Source: Acidobacteriota bacterium (GTDB lineage: Bacteria > Acidobacteriota > Terriglobia > Acidiferrales > UBA7541). From it: a stretch of DNA of 47,937 nt. Under the pieces are notes generated by a model. The model was not told where the DNA came from. It saw only the letters and a program-made list of their open reading frames with translations, and did no database searches. The translations under genes were made by a program, and so were the position numbers. The stretch is taken from assembly GCA_003165465.1 (NCBI GenBank), contig PLUM01000055.1, forward strand, positions 1 through 47,937, read 5' to 3'. Below are positions 15,008 to 23,469 of this stretch, in pieces. Positions within the stretch are counted from its first letter, which is position 1, and each line of letters opens with the position of its first letter.

Positions 15008-16723
15008 ATGGACCGCAAAGTGTGGCATTCGAGTCTGATTTGGGCGCTCAATTGCGCGCTCTTGTTCGGAGCCGTTACGGTGGCCGAGGCTCAGAACAAG
15101 AGTGTGAAAAGCGCCGGCTCCGGTGCAGGCTTGGGCGCGGCAAGCGCGCTTGCCGGGCTGGGCTCAATCTCCGGCACGGTCAAAGCTCCCAAGGAATTCA
15201 AGGCGGCAAAGGTTTACGCCAGGAATGTGGACAAGAACGTCGTCTACATGGTGTTCACCGAAGGCGGGCGCTATCAGGCGGTGGATCTATTTCCCGGCCA
15301 TTATGAAGTGAGCGTCACGAAAAACGGGTTCACGGGCGGCGATGCGCAGAAAATCACGATCACGGCGGGCGAGGGCGCGACGGCGGACTTCACGCTGAAA
15401 GAGGGAACGTACAGGCCGAACCAGCAAATGCGCGCGGGAGTGCCAAAAGACGAGCCGCTCGTCTCTTACGACGAGCTGTACCCGCCGAGCCATGCACGCG
15501 CGACGATCGAACGCACCTGCATCCTGTGTCATGGACCGGATTTTGTTCCCAACAAGCAGTGGGACGAATCTCAGTGGAACGCCGGGATCGATCTGATGCA
15601 GAACCCGTATGACAACGCGGGCGCGCGACTCGTGCCCGGGACGTTTGCTCCAGGCGAACGCGAAGAGCTGGTTGCTTACCTGGTTAAAAATTTTGGCCCG
15701 GAAAGCAAGAAGCGTGGGCTGGCGGTCGCCGACGAGCCGATCGACGAAAAAGCCCTGGGCAAGGCCATGTTCATCGAGTATCACATTCCTCCGCTGGCGA
15801 ATGGGCTGCGCGGGTTTCACGACGCGCATTTGAGCTTGAATGGGGATGTCTGGTATGTCGATGCGCGCGGCCTGCAGATCGGCAAAATGGATCCGCGCAC
15901 GGCCACCTGGACTGACTACCCGCTTCCGGGCGCTCAATTTCGCGGTCACGGCCTCACGCAGGACGCGAATGGCGACATCTGGGTCGCGGGGCACACGGCT
16001 TTCGTGCGGATCGACAGCGGCACGGGAGCGATGAAATTTTATCCGTACGACCCGGAAGCCAAGCGGCCATCGCACGGCAATACACCGTTTATCGATTCGA
16101 AGCAAAATATTTGGGAGACGCTATCCTGGTCGAACGAAGTCGCCAAGTGGGACCGGACAACGGGAGAAGTCTCCCGATACAAGGCGCCGACCGACAACAG
16201 TTTCACGTACGGCATGGTGATGGATAAGAACGACAAAGTCTGGCTCGCGGATTGGTGGCGCTGCAAGGTCACAAAATTCGATCCGGCGAATGGACAGTGG
16301 ATCGAGTACCCTCCGCTATCCAAGCCCTGCACCGTGCGGCGCGTGTTCGCGGATCACGACGGCATGATCTGGTACGCGCTCGAGTCTCCGGGAAAAATCG
16401 GGATGCTCGATCCGAATACGAACAAGATGGTCGAGTACGCTCTTCCTCTCAAGTGGTCGTTTCCGTACGACATTCAGCAGGATCATGACTCGAATTATTG
16501 GATCGCGGATTCTGGGCAGGGCGGCGCGCTGGTCAAGTTCGACCTGAAAGCGAAGAGTTTCACGTACTATCCCTACGTTCAGAGGACCGACATGCCGAAG
16601 ATCGAAGTGTCGCGCGAGGATTCGATCTGGTACACCACGCGATCCGCGGATCCGCAGGATCAGGCGCTGGGCGTGCTATATCCCGACAAGTCAAAAATCC
16701 AGACGCTCGCGGCATCGTACTAG
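15008..16723 (+). CDS. Secreted carboxypeptidase-regulatory / cytochrome c / Vgb-like propeller fusion
   Basis: A 571-residue multidomain protein. ATG 15008 follows GGGAGG at six bases, so it is preferred over ATG 14978. A signal peptide (IWALNCALLFGAVTVAEA) leads to a short low-complexity Gly/Ala/Ser linker. Residues ~52-132 form a carboxypeptidase-regulatory-like beta-sandwich (SISGTVKAPKEFKAAKVY to ADFTLKEG). Residues ~150-225 form a small c-type haem domain with C171-x-x-C174-H175. Residues ~240-571 make about seven blades of a streptogramin-lyase (Vgb)-like propeller, seen in repeats such as VWYVDARG, IWVAGH, VWLADWW, IWYALESPG and YWIADSG. It could be an extracytoplasmic redox enzyme or electron-transfer subunit. 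Catalytic residues of true Vgb lyases cannot be confirmed by eye. Confidence 0.87.
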   Translation: MDRKVWHSSLIWALNCALLFGAVTVAEAQNKSVKSAGSGAGLGAASALAGLGSISGTVKAPKEFKAAKVYARNVDKNVVYMVFTEGGRYQAVDLFPGHYEVSVTKNGFTGGDAQKITITAGEGATADFTLKEGTYRPNQQMRAGVPKDEPLVSYDELYPPSHARATIERTCILCHGPDFVPNKQWDESQWNAGIDLMQNPYDNAGARLVPGTFAPGEREELVAYLVKNFGPESKKRGLAVADEPIDEKALGKAMFIEYHIPPLANGLRGFHDAHLSLNGDVWYVDARGLQIGKMDPRTATWTDYPLPGAQFRGHGLTQDANGDIWVAGHTAFVRIDSGTGAMKFYPYDPEAKRPSHGNTPFIDSKQNIWETLSWSNEVAKWDRTTGEVSRYKAPTDNSFTYGMVMDKNDKVWLADWWRCKVTKFDPANGQWIEYPPLSKPCTVRRVFADHDGMIWYALESPGKIGMLDPNTNKMVEYALPLKWSFPYDIQQDHDSNYWIADSGQGGALVKFDLKAKSFTYYPYVQRTDMPKIEVSREDSIWYTTRSADPQDQALGVLYPDKSKIQTLAASY

Positions 16724-16731
16724 AGGATTCA

Positions 16732-16812
16732 AGTGGCACAGGCTTCAGCCTGTTTGGTTTTCGTTTGCGCCGCGCAAAATCAAAACCACACAGGCTTCAG
16801 CCTGTGCCACTA
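16732..16812. repeat. Intergenic palindromic element, family C, copy 2
   Basis: AGTGGCACAGGCTTCAGCCT at the left and GGCTTCAGCCTGTGCCACT at the right pair through the shared ACAGGCTTCAGCCTGT palindromes. The middle again contains TTTGCGCCGCGCAAAA. It sits in the convergent gap between the haem-propeller gene and the minus-strand metallohydrolase. Confidence 0.88.
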
Positions 16813-16855
16813 AAACCAACCGCCGCATCTTCGCGGTGCGGTGCAAAGATGCTTT

Positions 16856-18163
16856 CTACACCTGCTCGTTTGCGTGCCCGTGCAAGCCGGGATTCGCGGC
16901 GTCATCGCTCCGGTTCACATATGTTTTCCCCGCGCGAATCGTTGCCGTGCTTTGTAGTTTCTGCCGCCCCGTGCGTTTCTTCCCTGTGCTGTCGGTGAAA
17001 ACAAAAGATCCTTCGCGAACTTCGAGAATGGTGATATCCGCGACGGCCCCCGGACGCAAGGTGCCCAGCTCGACGCCAAAATCGAACATGCGCGTGGGCC
17101 GGAGCGTGACGCGTTCCATCACCTGGTCCAGACTCATTCCGATGAGCAGAAATTTTGAGAGTTCCGTCACCAGATCGTAGACCGGCCCGTTGTAACTCAA
17201 TCCACCGAGGTCCGTGCCAATCGTATCGGGCAGGAAATTTTGTTGCAGGCATTTTTCCGCCACGTCCAGGCTCAGGTGCGGCCCGCCATCGCCCACATCG
17301 AAGAGCACGCCGCGCGCGCGGGCATCGAGCATCTCGGGCAGGATTTTTCCGTTGGCATCGAGCGGCCCTTGCGGCCGTCCGGTATAGCAATGCGTCAGCA
17401 CATCGCCCTTTCGCAACTGGCGCAGAATCTCCGGCAGGGGAGAGAAGGAATCGCCGACGTGCACCATCAGCGGAAGGCGCGCAATCTCCGCCGCTTCCAG
17501 CGCGCGTTTAAGGACTTCGAGGTCGTTCGATCCGGTAATTTCCTTCGAGAGGCGGCCCTTGATCGCCACGACGTCGGGCTTGTTGGCGTTCGCCGCCCGC
17601 GCCGTCAACTGCGGATTCACCCAATCGAGATTGGAATAATTTCCAACAAGGCCCATGAGCGTGCCGCGCACGCCGATATCGATCATCGCGTACACTCGCG
17701 TGGCCGAAGGCTTGATGACGTACTGCCGGAATCCGGCGATGGAAAAATAGCCCGCCGAACCCGCATCCACCGCCGTGGTGACGCCGCGGCCCAGGCAATA
17801 CTGATCCACGTTCACTCCCGTGGGGCCCACTCCTTCGAAAATGTGGACGTGGACATCGATCAGCCCCGGCGTGACGATTTTGCCTTTCGCGGAAATGACG
17901 CTTCGCGAGCCGTCCGCCGGAATCTCCGGCGTGATCTGCACAATTTTGCCGTCTTTCACCGCTACGTCGAGCTGCGCGTGCAAATTCTGGCTGGGGTCGA
18001 TGACCGTGCCGCCTTTGATCAGCAAGTCGCGGCTCTGCGACAGGGCCGCGCCCATATCCTGCGCCGGGGAAACAGCCGCGGCGCTCGCCGGCCGGCCGAG
18101 GCTACTCGATGCCAGCAGGGGCGATCCGATCAGCAGTTGAGAAAACTTGCGGCGTGTCAGCAT
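16856..18163 (-). CDS. Tat-exported amidohydrolase/deacetylase-type metallohydrolase
   Basis: A 435-residue TIM-barrel hydrolase of the dihydroorotase / D-aminoacylase-like superfamily. It begins MLTRRKFSQLL, a twin-arginine signal, so it is exported folded. Metal motif 1 is GLIDVHVHIFEG (~98-109). The bridging Lys is probably in VVAIKGRLS (~203), His ligands lie in LMVHVGDS (~235) and VLTHCYTG (~258), and the catalytic Asp is in IGTDLGG (~320). The N- and C-terminal beta-sandwich pieces (LLIKGGTVIDP, RPGAVADITILEV) are complete. It starts with AGGAG five bases before ATG 18163 and lies 74 bases downstream of a Tat-exported RidA, so they are probably co-transcribed. The substrate is presumably an N-acyl or cyclic amide; unknown. 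Confidence 0.9.
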   Translation of the reverse strand: MLTRRKFSQLLIGSPLLASSSLGRPASAAAVSPAQDMGAALSQSRDLLIKGGTVIDPSQNLHAQLDVAVKDGKIVQITPEIPADGSRSVISAKGKIVTPGLIDVHVHIFEGVGPTGVNVDQYCLGRGVTTAVDAGSAGYFSIAGFRQYVIKPSATRVYAMIDIGVRGTLMGLVGNYSNLDWVNPQLTARAANANKPDVVAIKGRLSKEITGSNDLEVLKRALEAAEIARLPLMVHVGDSFSPLPEILRQLRKGDVLTHCYTGRPQGPLDANGKILPEMLDARARGVLFDVGDGGPHLSLDVAEKCLQQNFLPDTIGTDLGGLSYNGPVYDLVTELSKFLLIGMSLDQVMERVTLRPTRMFDFGVELGTLRPGAVADITILEVREGSFVFTDSTGKKRTGRQKLQSTATIRAGKTYVNRSDDAANPGLHGHANEQV

Positions 18164-18237
18164 AAGACTCCTTTTAGTGCATTCGGCCTTTTAAGGCGGA
18201 AATCCATCTTCTGAATGTTGAGTCAAAAAAACTACGT

Positions 18238-18720
18238 CTAGGCCAGTGCGATCAGTTCAATTTCCACACGCCCTCCGTGCAATCGCGACACTTCGACCGT
18301 GGCGCGCGCGGGCGGATGCGATGGGAAATAACGGCTGTACACTTTGCCCATCGCGTCAAAGTCATTCATGTCTTTCAAATATACGGTCGTCTTCACCGTG
18401 CGATCGAACGAGGAGTCGGCGGCTTCGAGGATGGCTTTGATGTTCTCCATTACAAGTTCCGTTTGCCGAGTGATGTCGTCTTCGATCACCTGACCCGTCT
18501 TCGGGTCGCGCGCGGTTATGCCCGCGACGAAAACGAATCCGTTGGCCTTGATCGCCTGCGAGAATGGCCCGACAGGTTTCGGCGCACGATCCGTGGAAAT
18601 CGCGCGAAGCTTTGTTCCCGTGGGCGCAGGTTTATTGTCCGCGCTGCTTGCCACGCTGGGCGCGACCGCGACGGCCAGACCGCTTACGGCTGCATTGCGC
18701 AAAAAAGTTCTCCGCTTCAT
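18238..18720 (-). CDS. Tat-exported RidA/YjgF family enamine-imine deaminase
   Basis: A 160-residue protein with the RidA fold at ~35-160 and a twin-arginine leader MKRRTFLRNAAVSGLAVAV in front. RidA proteins are normally cytosolic trimers of ~130 residues that hydrolyse reactive enamine/imine intermediates, so the export signal is unusual. The family signature PPARATVEVSRLHGGRVEIE near the C-terminus contains the substrate-carboxylate Arg (ARATVEV). Earlier elements RAPKPVGPFSQAIKANGFVF and TRQTELVMENIKAILEAADS are also intact. GGAAGGA precedes ATG 18720. It is the first gene of a pair with the Tat-exported metallohydrolase at 16856, so the two enzymes probably act on the same periplasmic compound. 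Confidence 0.92.
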   Translation of the reverse strand: MKRRTFLRNAAVSGLAVAVAPSVASSADNKPAPTGTKLRAISTDRAPKPVGPFSQAIKANGFVFVAGITARDPKTGQVIEDDITRQTELVMENIKAILEAADSSFDRTVKTTVYLKDMNDFDAMGKVYSRYFPSHPPARATVEVSRLHGGRVEIELIALA

Positions 18721-18834
18721 ATGTTTTCCTTCCCGACGATGGTTTCGTTAATTATCTTTACGTTCCGGGCCGAACCTGGTCCGCCGTTTTCTCGCGTCAT
18801 TAGCGATTCATGCGGCGTGCGATGAGCTTTGAAT

Positions 18835-19872
18835 TTATTTTTTGACATATCTTTTGAAATTGCGTGGACCAACTTCGGCCCCATACACGTTGCCGGCGTC
18901 ATCCGCCGCGACGCCTTCCGCTGCGGTCCCGTTCGTTGGCTCCAGTCCTTGCCCCGGATTCGGCACCGGGTCGGGAATGAATGCCGTCACATTGCTGTCC
19001 CGGGCGCTGCCGATTCGAATGCCGCGCCGGAAACCCGGATTGCGCGCCGCATTCGATTCCGAGTCCGCGACATACAGAACGTCATTCTTGTCGATGAACA
19101 CGCCGCTCGGCCGGCCAAACTGCCGCCATTCATCGAGAAATGTTCCGTCCTGGTCGAAAATCTGGACGCGGCTGTTTCCACGATCGGCGACGAATAATCG
19201 TCCCTTGGAATCCATGGCCAGCGAGTGTGGATTGTTGAACTCGCCCGGCGCGGTTCCTTGTTTTCCCCAGGCCTTGATAAATGTTCCGTCCGCTGAAAAT
19301 TTAACGATGCGCGCGTTCGAGCCTGGACCATGCCCGTCCGCGACAAAAATATCTCCGCTCGGCGCAATCAGCACATCGCTTGGCTTGTTGAACGTGTCCG
19401 GGGCGTCCCCTGCGACTCCAGCTTTGCCCAGAGTGAGCAGCACTTTCCCGTCCTGGCTGAACTCGAACACCTGGTGGCCTTTTCCGGCTTCGCCATCGCC
19501 GTCCGTGACCCACACGTTGTTGTTCTTATCGATGAAGAGGCCGTGGGGTCGCACAATCATTCCCGCGCCAAAGCTTTTTACCAGATTGCCGGACGCATCG
19601 AATTTTAGAACGGGCGCAAGATTGGAATTGGCGCAGGAAATTCCGCCGCATCGTTCCACCACCCAAACGCTTTTTCCGTCGCGATCGATGTCGGCGCTGA
19701 TCACTTGTCCCCAGGTTCTGCCGTCGGGCAGTTTCGCCCAATTCTCGACCGTGCGATACGGATTGGGCGCGGAATTGGGATCGGTCTGCGCATGTGCATT
19801 CGCAGCGAATATTCCGGCGACGACGAAGTACGCAATTCCAAGTGCGAAGACGATTCGCTTTTGATGTGACAC
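18835..19872 (-). CDS. Exported NHL-repeat beta-propeller protein
   Basis: About 345 residues. GTG 19872 is preferred since GTGAGGG stands just upstream and it gives a normal signal peptide (VSHQKRIVFALGIAYFVVAG, cleaved after ANAHA); GTG 19893 adds seven residues. Six NHL blades are readable, e.g. GLFIDKNNNVWVTDGDGE, DVLIAPSGDIFVADGHG, SLAMDSKGRLFVADRGNSR and GVFIDKNDVLYVADSESN. A CGGISC motif lies early (VVERCGGISCANSN). The fold matches the gene at the left edge of the window (1-814); both are secreted, and their ligand or activity is unknown. It is the upstream neighbour of the RidA/metallohydrolase pair on the same strand, with 114 bases between. Confidence 0.85.
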   Translation of the reverse strand: MSHQKRIVFALGIAYFVVAGIFAANAHAQTDPNSAPNPYRTVENWAKLPDGRTWGQVISADIDRDGKSVWVVERCGGISCANSNLAPVLKFDASGNLVKSFGAGMIVRPHGLFIDKNNNVWVTDGDGEAGKGHQVFEFSQDGKVLLTLGKAGVAGDAPDTFNKPSDVLIAPSGDIFVADGHGPGSNARIVKFSADGTFIKAWGKQGTAPGEFNNPHSLAMDSKGRLFVADRGNSRVQIFDQDGTFLDEWRQFGRPSGVFIDKNDVLYVADSESNAARNPGFRRGIRIGSARDSNVTAFIPDPVPNPGQGLEPTNGTAAEGVAADDAGNVYGAEVGPRNFKRYVKK

Positions 19873-20046
19873 GGCGGCCCTCACGAAGTTCACGATCGGG
19901 AAATGAATTTAGAAGCGCGCCCATCTTACTTCACTCGCAGCCATTTTCAGAATAGATATGAGAGGCTTTTTCGGGTCTCTCCAATCCGGGCAGGCCGTGA
20001 TATAAGTTTCGTTGCCGAATCGCGGCGGACACGGAAGGAATGGCGC

Positions 20047-21537
20047 ATGTCGCGTACAACTGAATCCAATGCAAACGATCGCAAATGGCTGGGCTTGTAT
20101 GACCGGCCACACCGGGATTTAAGAGAATTTCTCGAACGCGCGGAGAGCCTCGGCGAGGTGGCGCGCGTGAAAGACGCCAACTGGAACCTGGAACTCGGCG
20201 CCCTCGCGGAAATCGTCAACCACAAGCGATCGGAAGCTCCCGCGCTGCTGTTCGAGGATATTCTCGACTACCCGAAAGGGTTCCGCGTTCTTTCCGGCTC
20301 GGGAAACTCGTCCAAGCGCATGGCGCTCATGCTCGGCTTTCCCATGCCGCATTCGGCCATCGACGTCGTGCAGGCCTATCGCGATCGCATGAAGGTTCAC
20401 AAGCCGATTCCGCCAACCGTCGTAAAGCACGGCCCCATCCTGGAAAATATTGATCGCGATGAAAATGTGGACCTCTACAAATTTCCAGTGCCGCGAGTGC
20501 ACGAGCGGGACGGAGGCCGCTACATCGGCACCGAAGATTTGGTGATTATGCGCGATCCCGACGAGGGTTGGGTGAACGCGGCGACCTACCGCGTGCAGGT
20601 TCACTCCAAGAACAGCACCGGCCTGTGGATGTCTCCCGGCAAACACGGCCGCCAAATTCGCGACAAGTATTTCAAGCAGGGAAAACCGTGTCCGGTGCTC
20701 ATCTGTTGCGGCCACGATCCGCTGCTGTTTCTGGCCGCCGCCAACGAAATCAAATATGGCGTATCGGAATTCGATTATGCGGGCGGCCATCGCGGCGAGC
20801 CATTCGAGGTGATCCCGAGCGAAATTCACGGCCTCCCGATGCCCGCTCACGCGGAAATTATTTTGGAGGGTGAATTAACCGAGGGCGACGTTCACACGGA
20901 AGGCCCGTTCGGAGAGTTCACCGGATACTACGCAAGCCCGTCGAGCGATCAACCGGTCATCCGCGTGCGCCGCGTCTATCACCGCAACGATCCGATCCTG
21001 ACCATGGCCACGCCCATGCGTCCGCCGTCGGACATGTCCTTCGGCAGGTCCATCGTGAAGTCCGGCATGATTTGGGACGCCATCGAACGCGCGGGAATTT
21101 CCGGCGTGCAAGGCGTCTGGTGCCACGAAGCCGGAGCCATGCGCCTGTTCAACGTGATTTCTGTTAAGCAAGCCTACGCCGGGCACGCAAAACAAGTGGC
21201 CCTTGTGGCTGCGGGTTGCCAGGCGGGGGCCTATCTCGGCCGTTTTGTCGTGGTCGTGGATGAGGATGTCGATCCGACGGACTTGTTCGATGTGGTGTGG
21301 GCGATATCCACGCGCTGCGATCCCGCGCTGGACATTGAAACGATTCGCCGCATGTGGAGCGGCCCGCTCGACCCGATCATTCCGCACGGCTCGCCCGTAA
21401 ACTACAGTTCGCGCGCATTGATTGACGCCTGCCGGCCCTTCGAGCGCATTAAGGATTTTCCGCCCGTCGCGGGGGCCACGCCGGAGCTGCGTGCCAGGGT
21501 GGCGGCTAAATTCGCGGACATTCTCAACAAAATTTGA
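20047..21537 (+). CDS. UbiD family decarboxylase
   Basis: A 496-residue UbiD-type enzyme, which uses prenylated FMN to decarboxylate aromatic or alpha,beta-unsaturated acids. ATG 20047 is used because GAAGGAA sits seven bases before it and the protein then begins with the usual DLREFLERAESLGEVARV; TTG 19903 is too far upstream. Landmarks are GFPMPHS (~96-102), the central ESxGPFGExTGYYA-type stretch EGPFGEFTGYYASPSSDQ (~286-303), and the C-terminal VDEDVDPTDLFDVVWA (~404-419) with STRCDP. The Glu-Arg-Glu catalytic network of the family probably falls in the central part. The cofactor synthase UbiX is not in this window. It sits between an exported propeller and an aromatic-acid MFS, so a benzoate-type substrate is plausible. 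Confidence 0.92.
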   Translation: MSRTTESNANDRKWLGLYDRPHRDLREFLERAESLGEVARVKDANWNLELGALAEIVNHKRSEAPALLFEDILDYPKGFRVLSGSGNSSKRMALMLGFPMPHSAIDVVQAYRDRMKVHKPIPPTVVKHGPILENIDRDENVDLYKFPVPRVHERDGGRYIGTEDLVIMRDPDEGWVNAATYRVQVHSKNSTGLWMSPGKHGRQIRDKYFKQGKPCPVLICCGHDPLLFLAAANEIKYGVSEFDYAGGHRGEPFEVIPSEIHGLPMPAHAEIILEGELTEGDVHTEGPFGEFTGYYASPSSDQPVIRVRRVYHRNDPILTMATPMRPPSDMSFGRSIVKSGMIWDAIERAGISGVQGVWCHEAGAMRLFNVISVKQAYAGHAKQVALVAAGCQAGAYLGRFVVVVDEDVDPTDLFDVVWAISTRCDPALDIETIRRMWSGPLDPIIPHGSPVNYSSRALIDACRPFERIKDFPPVAGATPELRARVAAKFADILNKI

Positions 21538-21591
21538 AGGGAATTTGGAATCGTTCGCAGCGACGAAAGATAATTTTAGGTTCAATGAATT

Positions 21592-21790
21592 AGTGGCACA
21601 CGCTTCAGCCTGTGGGGTTTTATGCTGGCGAAACGCAAAAATTCGCAGGCTGAAGAGCCTGTGTGGCAACGGCCAAATCTTTGTAGGGCACGGCTTCAGC
21701 CGTGCCGTAGAGTGGGCAATATCAATGCGGCTTTAGCCGCTGGCTCTTTTGAAGTCGAGTCGCCACACAGGCTCTGAAGCCCGAGCCACT
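21592..21790. repeat. Composite palindromic element, family C with two further hairpins
   Basis: This starts as a normal family C arm (TAGTGGCACACGCTTCAGCC ... GCAGGCTGAAGAGCCTGTGT). It continues with GGGCACGGCTTCAGCCGTGCC, then ATGCGGCTTTAGCCGCTGGC, and ends with a last arm ACAGGCTCTGAAGCCCGAGC. The part from 21680 to 21750 reappears, inverted, at 31915-31988. It fills the gap up to the MFS start. Confidence 0.85.
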
Positions 21791-21802
21791 GACCGAGACA
21801 CA

Positions 21803-23155
21803 ATGACGACCACAACCACAGTGAACGTTCCCGATTTGATCGACGAGCAGAAGATTGGCGCGTTTCAGATTCGCATTACGGTGCTGTGCGCCTTGGCGGT
21901 GATGCTGGACGGCTTCGCCGCCCAAATGATGGGCTACATTGCGCCCTCTCTCGCGCGGGAAATGCATCTCGGTCCGGCCGAACTCTCCCGAATTTTTGCA
22001 GTGAGCCTGATCGGCTTGATGCTGGGCGCGCTGACGTTCGGGCCGGTTGCCGACCGATTCGGGCGCCGGCGCGTCATCATCACGTGCACGCTCCTTTTCG
22101 GCCTCTTTTCCCTGGCTGCCGCCTTCGCGGACACAGCCGCCAGCCTTACCGCGCTGCGATTCCTGGCGGGGTTGGGCTTCGGCGGAGTGATGCCCAATGC
22201 CATCGCGCTGACCGCCGAGTATGCGCCGCAACGGCGCCGCGGCACGATGATCACCATCATGTTTTGTGGATTTCCCATCGGCGCAACGATTGTGGGTTTT
22301 GCCGCCGTGCCCATTCTTCCCGCGTTTGGATGGCGCGGCGTTTTCGTCCTTGCCGGCATCATGCCGTTGCTGCTTGTTCCCGTGCTCGCGCTGCTGCTCC
22401 CCGAATCCATTCGCCACCTCGTGATTCATGGGCAGGACACCGCGCGAGTGAAGCAACTGCTCTCCCGCGTGAACCCGCAACTCGTCTTCGGCGGCGACAC
22501 AAATTTCGTCGTGCGCGAGGAACGAGCGCCCGGTCTGCCTGTATTGCACCTCTTCCGGCAACATCGCGGTCTTCCCACGATTCTCCTGTGGGTCGCATAC
22601 TTCGTGAGCCTTCTTGATATCTACCTGCTGTCGAGCTGGCTTCCCACTGTATTTCACAACGCGGGAATTACACTTTCGCTTTCGGTCATTGCCACCGCTG
22701 TGTTTCAGGGCGGAGGCGTGGTCGCCAGTCTCATCCTGGGTATGTTCATGGACCGCTTTGGCGCATTTCGGACCGTGGCCGTCATCTATGCACTCGGCGC
22801 CCTTTTTGTCACCCTTCTCGGCTACTCGCATTCCATTGGCGCCATCATGGCCTGTGCATTTTTTGCGGGCGCCGGCATCGTCGGAGGGCAGACCGGCACG
22901 AACGTGCTGGCGGCTTCCTCCTACCCGACCTACATACGTTCAACCGGCGTAGGATGGGGACTCGGGATCGGGCGCATCGGGTCGATCATCGGACCGATCT
23001 TTGGCGGCATTATGCTTTCGTTGCACTGGCCGCTGACCAACATTTTCATGGCTGCGGCCATTTCCGCGTTCGTTGGCGGCGCGGCCATATTCTTGATGGG
23101 CCGCACACAGACTGCCGTGTCTGCGAAGGACGCTGTTAGGGCACCTGTCTCTTGA
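21803..23155 (+). CDS. MFS transporter, aromatic acid:H+ symporter (AAHS) type, second
   Basis: A 450-residue 12-helix transporter. ATG 21803 gives the start MTTTTTVNVPDLIDEQKIG; an in-frame TTG at 21749 lies inside the upstream repeat and is rejected. Helix 1 is ITVLCALAVMLDGFAAQMMG, where the PcaK-type DGxD motif has become DGFA, so the second acidic residue is lost. Loop 2-3 has GPVADRFGRRRV, and helix 4 RFLAGLGFGGVMPNAIAL. About 35-40% similarity to the transporter at 2562 is evident by eye, in layout as well as in the helix 11 region (GVGWGLGIGRIGSIIGP). It follows the UbiD gene on the same strand, separated by a composite repeat. Import of an aromatic acid is likely, but coupling may differ. 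Confidence 0.88.
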   Translation: MTTTTTVNVPDLIDEQKIGAFQIRITVLCALAVMLDGFAAQMMGYIAPSLAREMHLGPAELSRIFAVSLIGLMLGALTFGPVADRFGRRRVIITCTLLFGLFSLAAAFADTAASLTALRFLAGLGFGGVMPNAIALTAEYAPQRRRGTMITIMFCGFPIGATIVGFAAVPILPAFGWRGVFVLAGIMPLLLVPVLALLLPESIRHLVIHGQDTARVKQLLSRVNPQLVFGGDTNFVVREERAPGLPVLHLFRQHRGLPTILLWVAYFVSLLDIYLLSSWLPTVFHNAGITLSLSVIATAVFQGGGVVASLILGMFMDRFGAFRTVAVIYALGALFVTLLGYSHSIGAIMACAFFAGAGIVGGQTGTNVLAASSYPTYIRSTGVGWGLGIGRIGSIIGPIFGGIMLSLHWPLTNIFMAAAISAFVGGAAIFLMGRTQTAVSAKDAVRAPVS

Positions 23156-23270
23156 ACTCCCAATTCTCGCTGAAAGTTTTCCCCGATCGACGGGAATGCC
23201 ATTCGCACCGGGGTGGCTGAGCGTCGGTGGTGACGCATTTTCAATGACACAATCTGATTCCAATGTTTTG

Positions 23271-23357
23271 GTTTTAGTAGCGCCGGCATCTTGCCGGCAG
23301 TTTTTGTGCCCGTATCGCGGCGCAAATCCGCCGGCAAGATGCCGGCGCTACTAAAAC
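23271..23357. repeat. Intergenic palindromic element, family B, copy 2
   Basis: GTTTTAGTAGCGCCGGC at the left pairs with GCCGGCGCTACTAAAAC at the right. The left half folds as GCCGGCA-TCT-TGCCGGC followed by AGTTTTTG, as in the copy at 4914, where the hairpin reads GCCGGCG-TCT-CGCCGGC: a G-C pair replaced by A-T. It occupies the 23156-23469 gap, in which I see nothing else. Confidence 0.88.
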
Positions 23358-23469
23358 AATCGCGAGCCTCAAACTGAGTCACTACCTGAGCGTCGAATCG
23401 CTTTACATCTACTGGTCCTCGTGATATTCGAACGGCAGCACTAATTTGATTCTGGTTCCGGGGGATATC

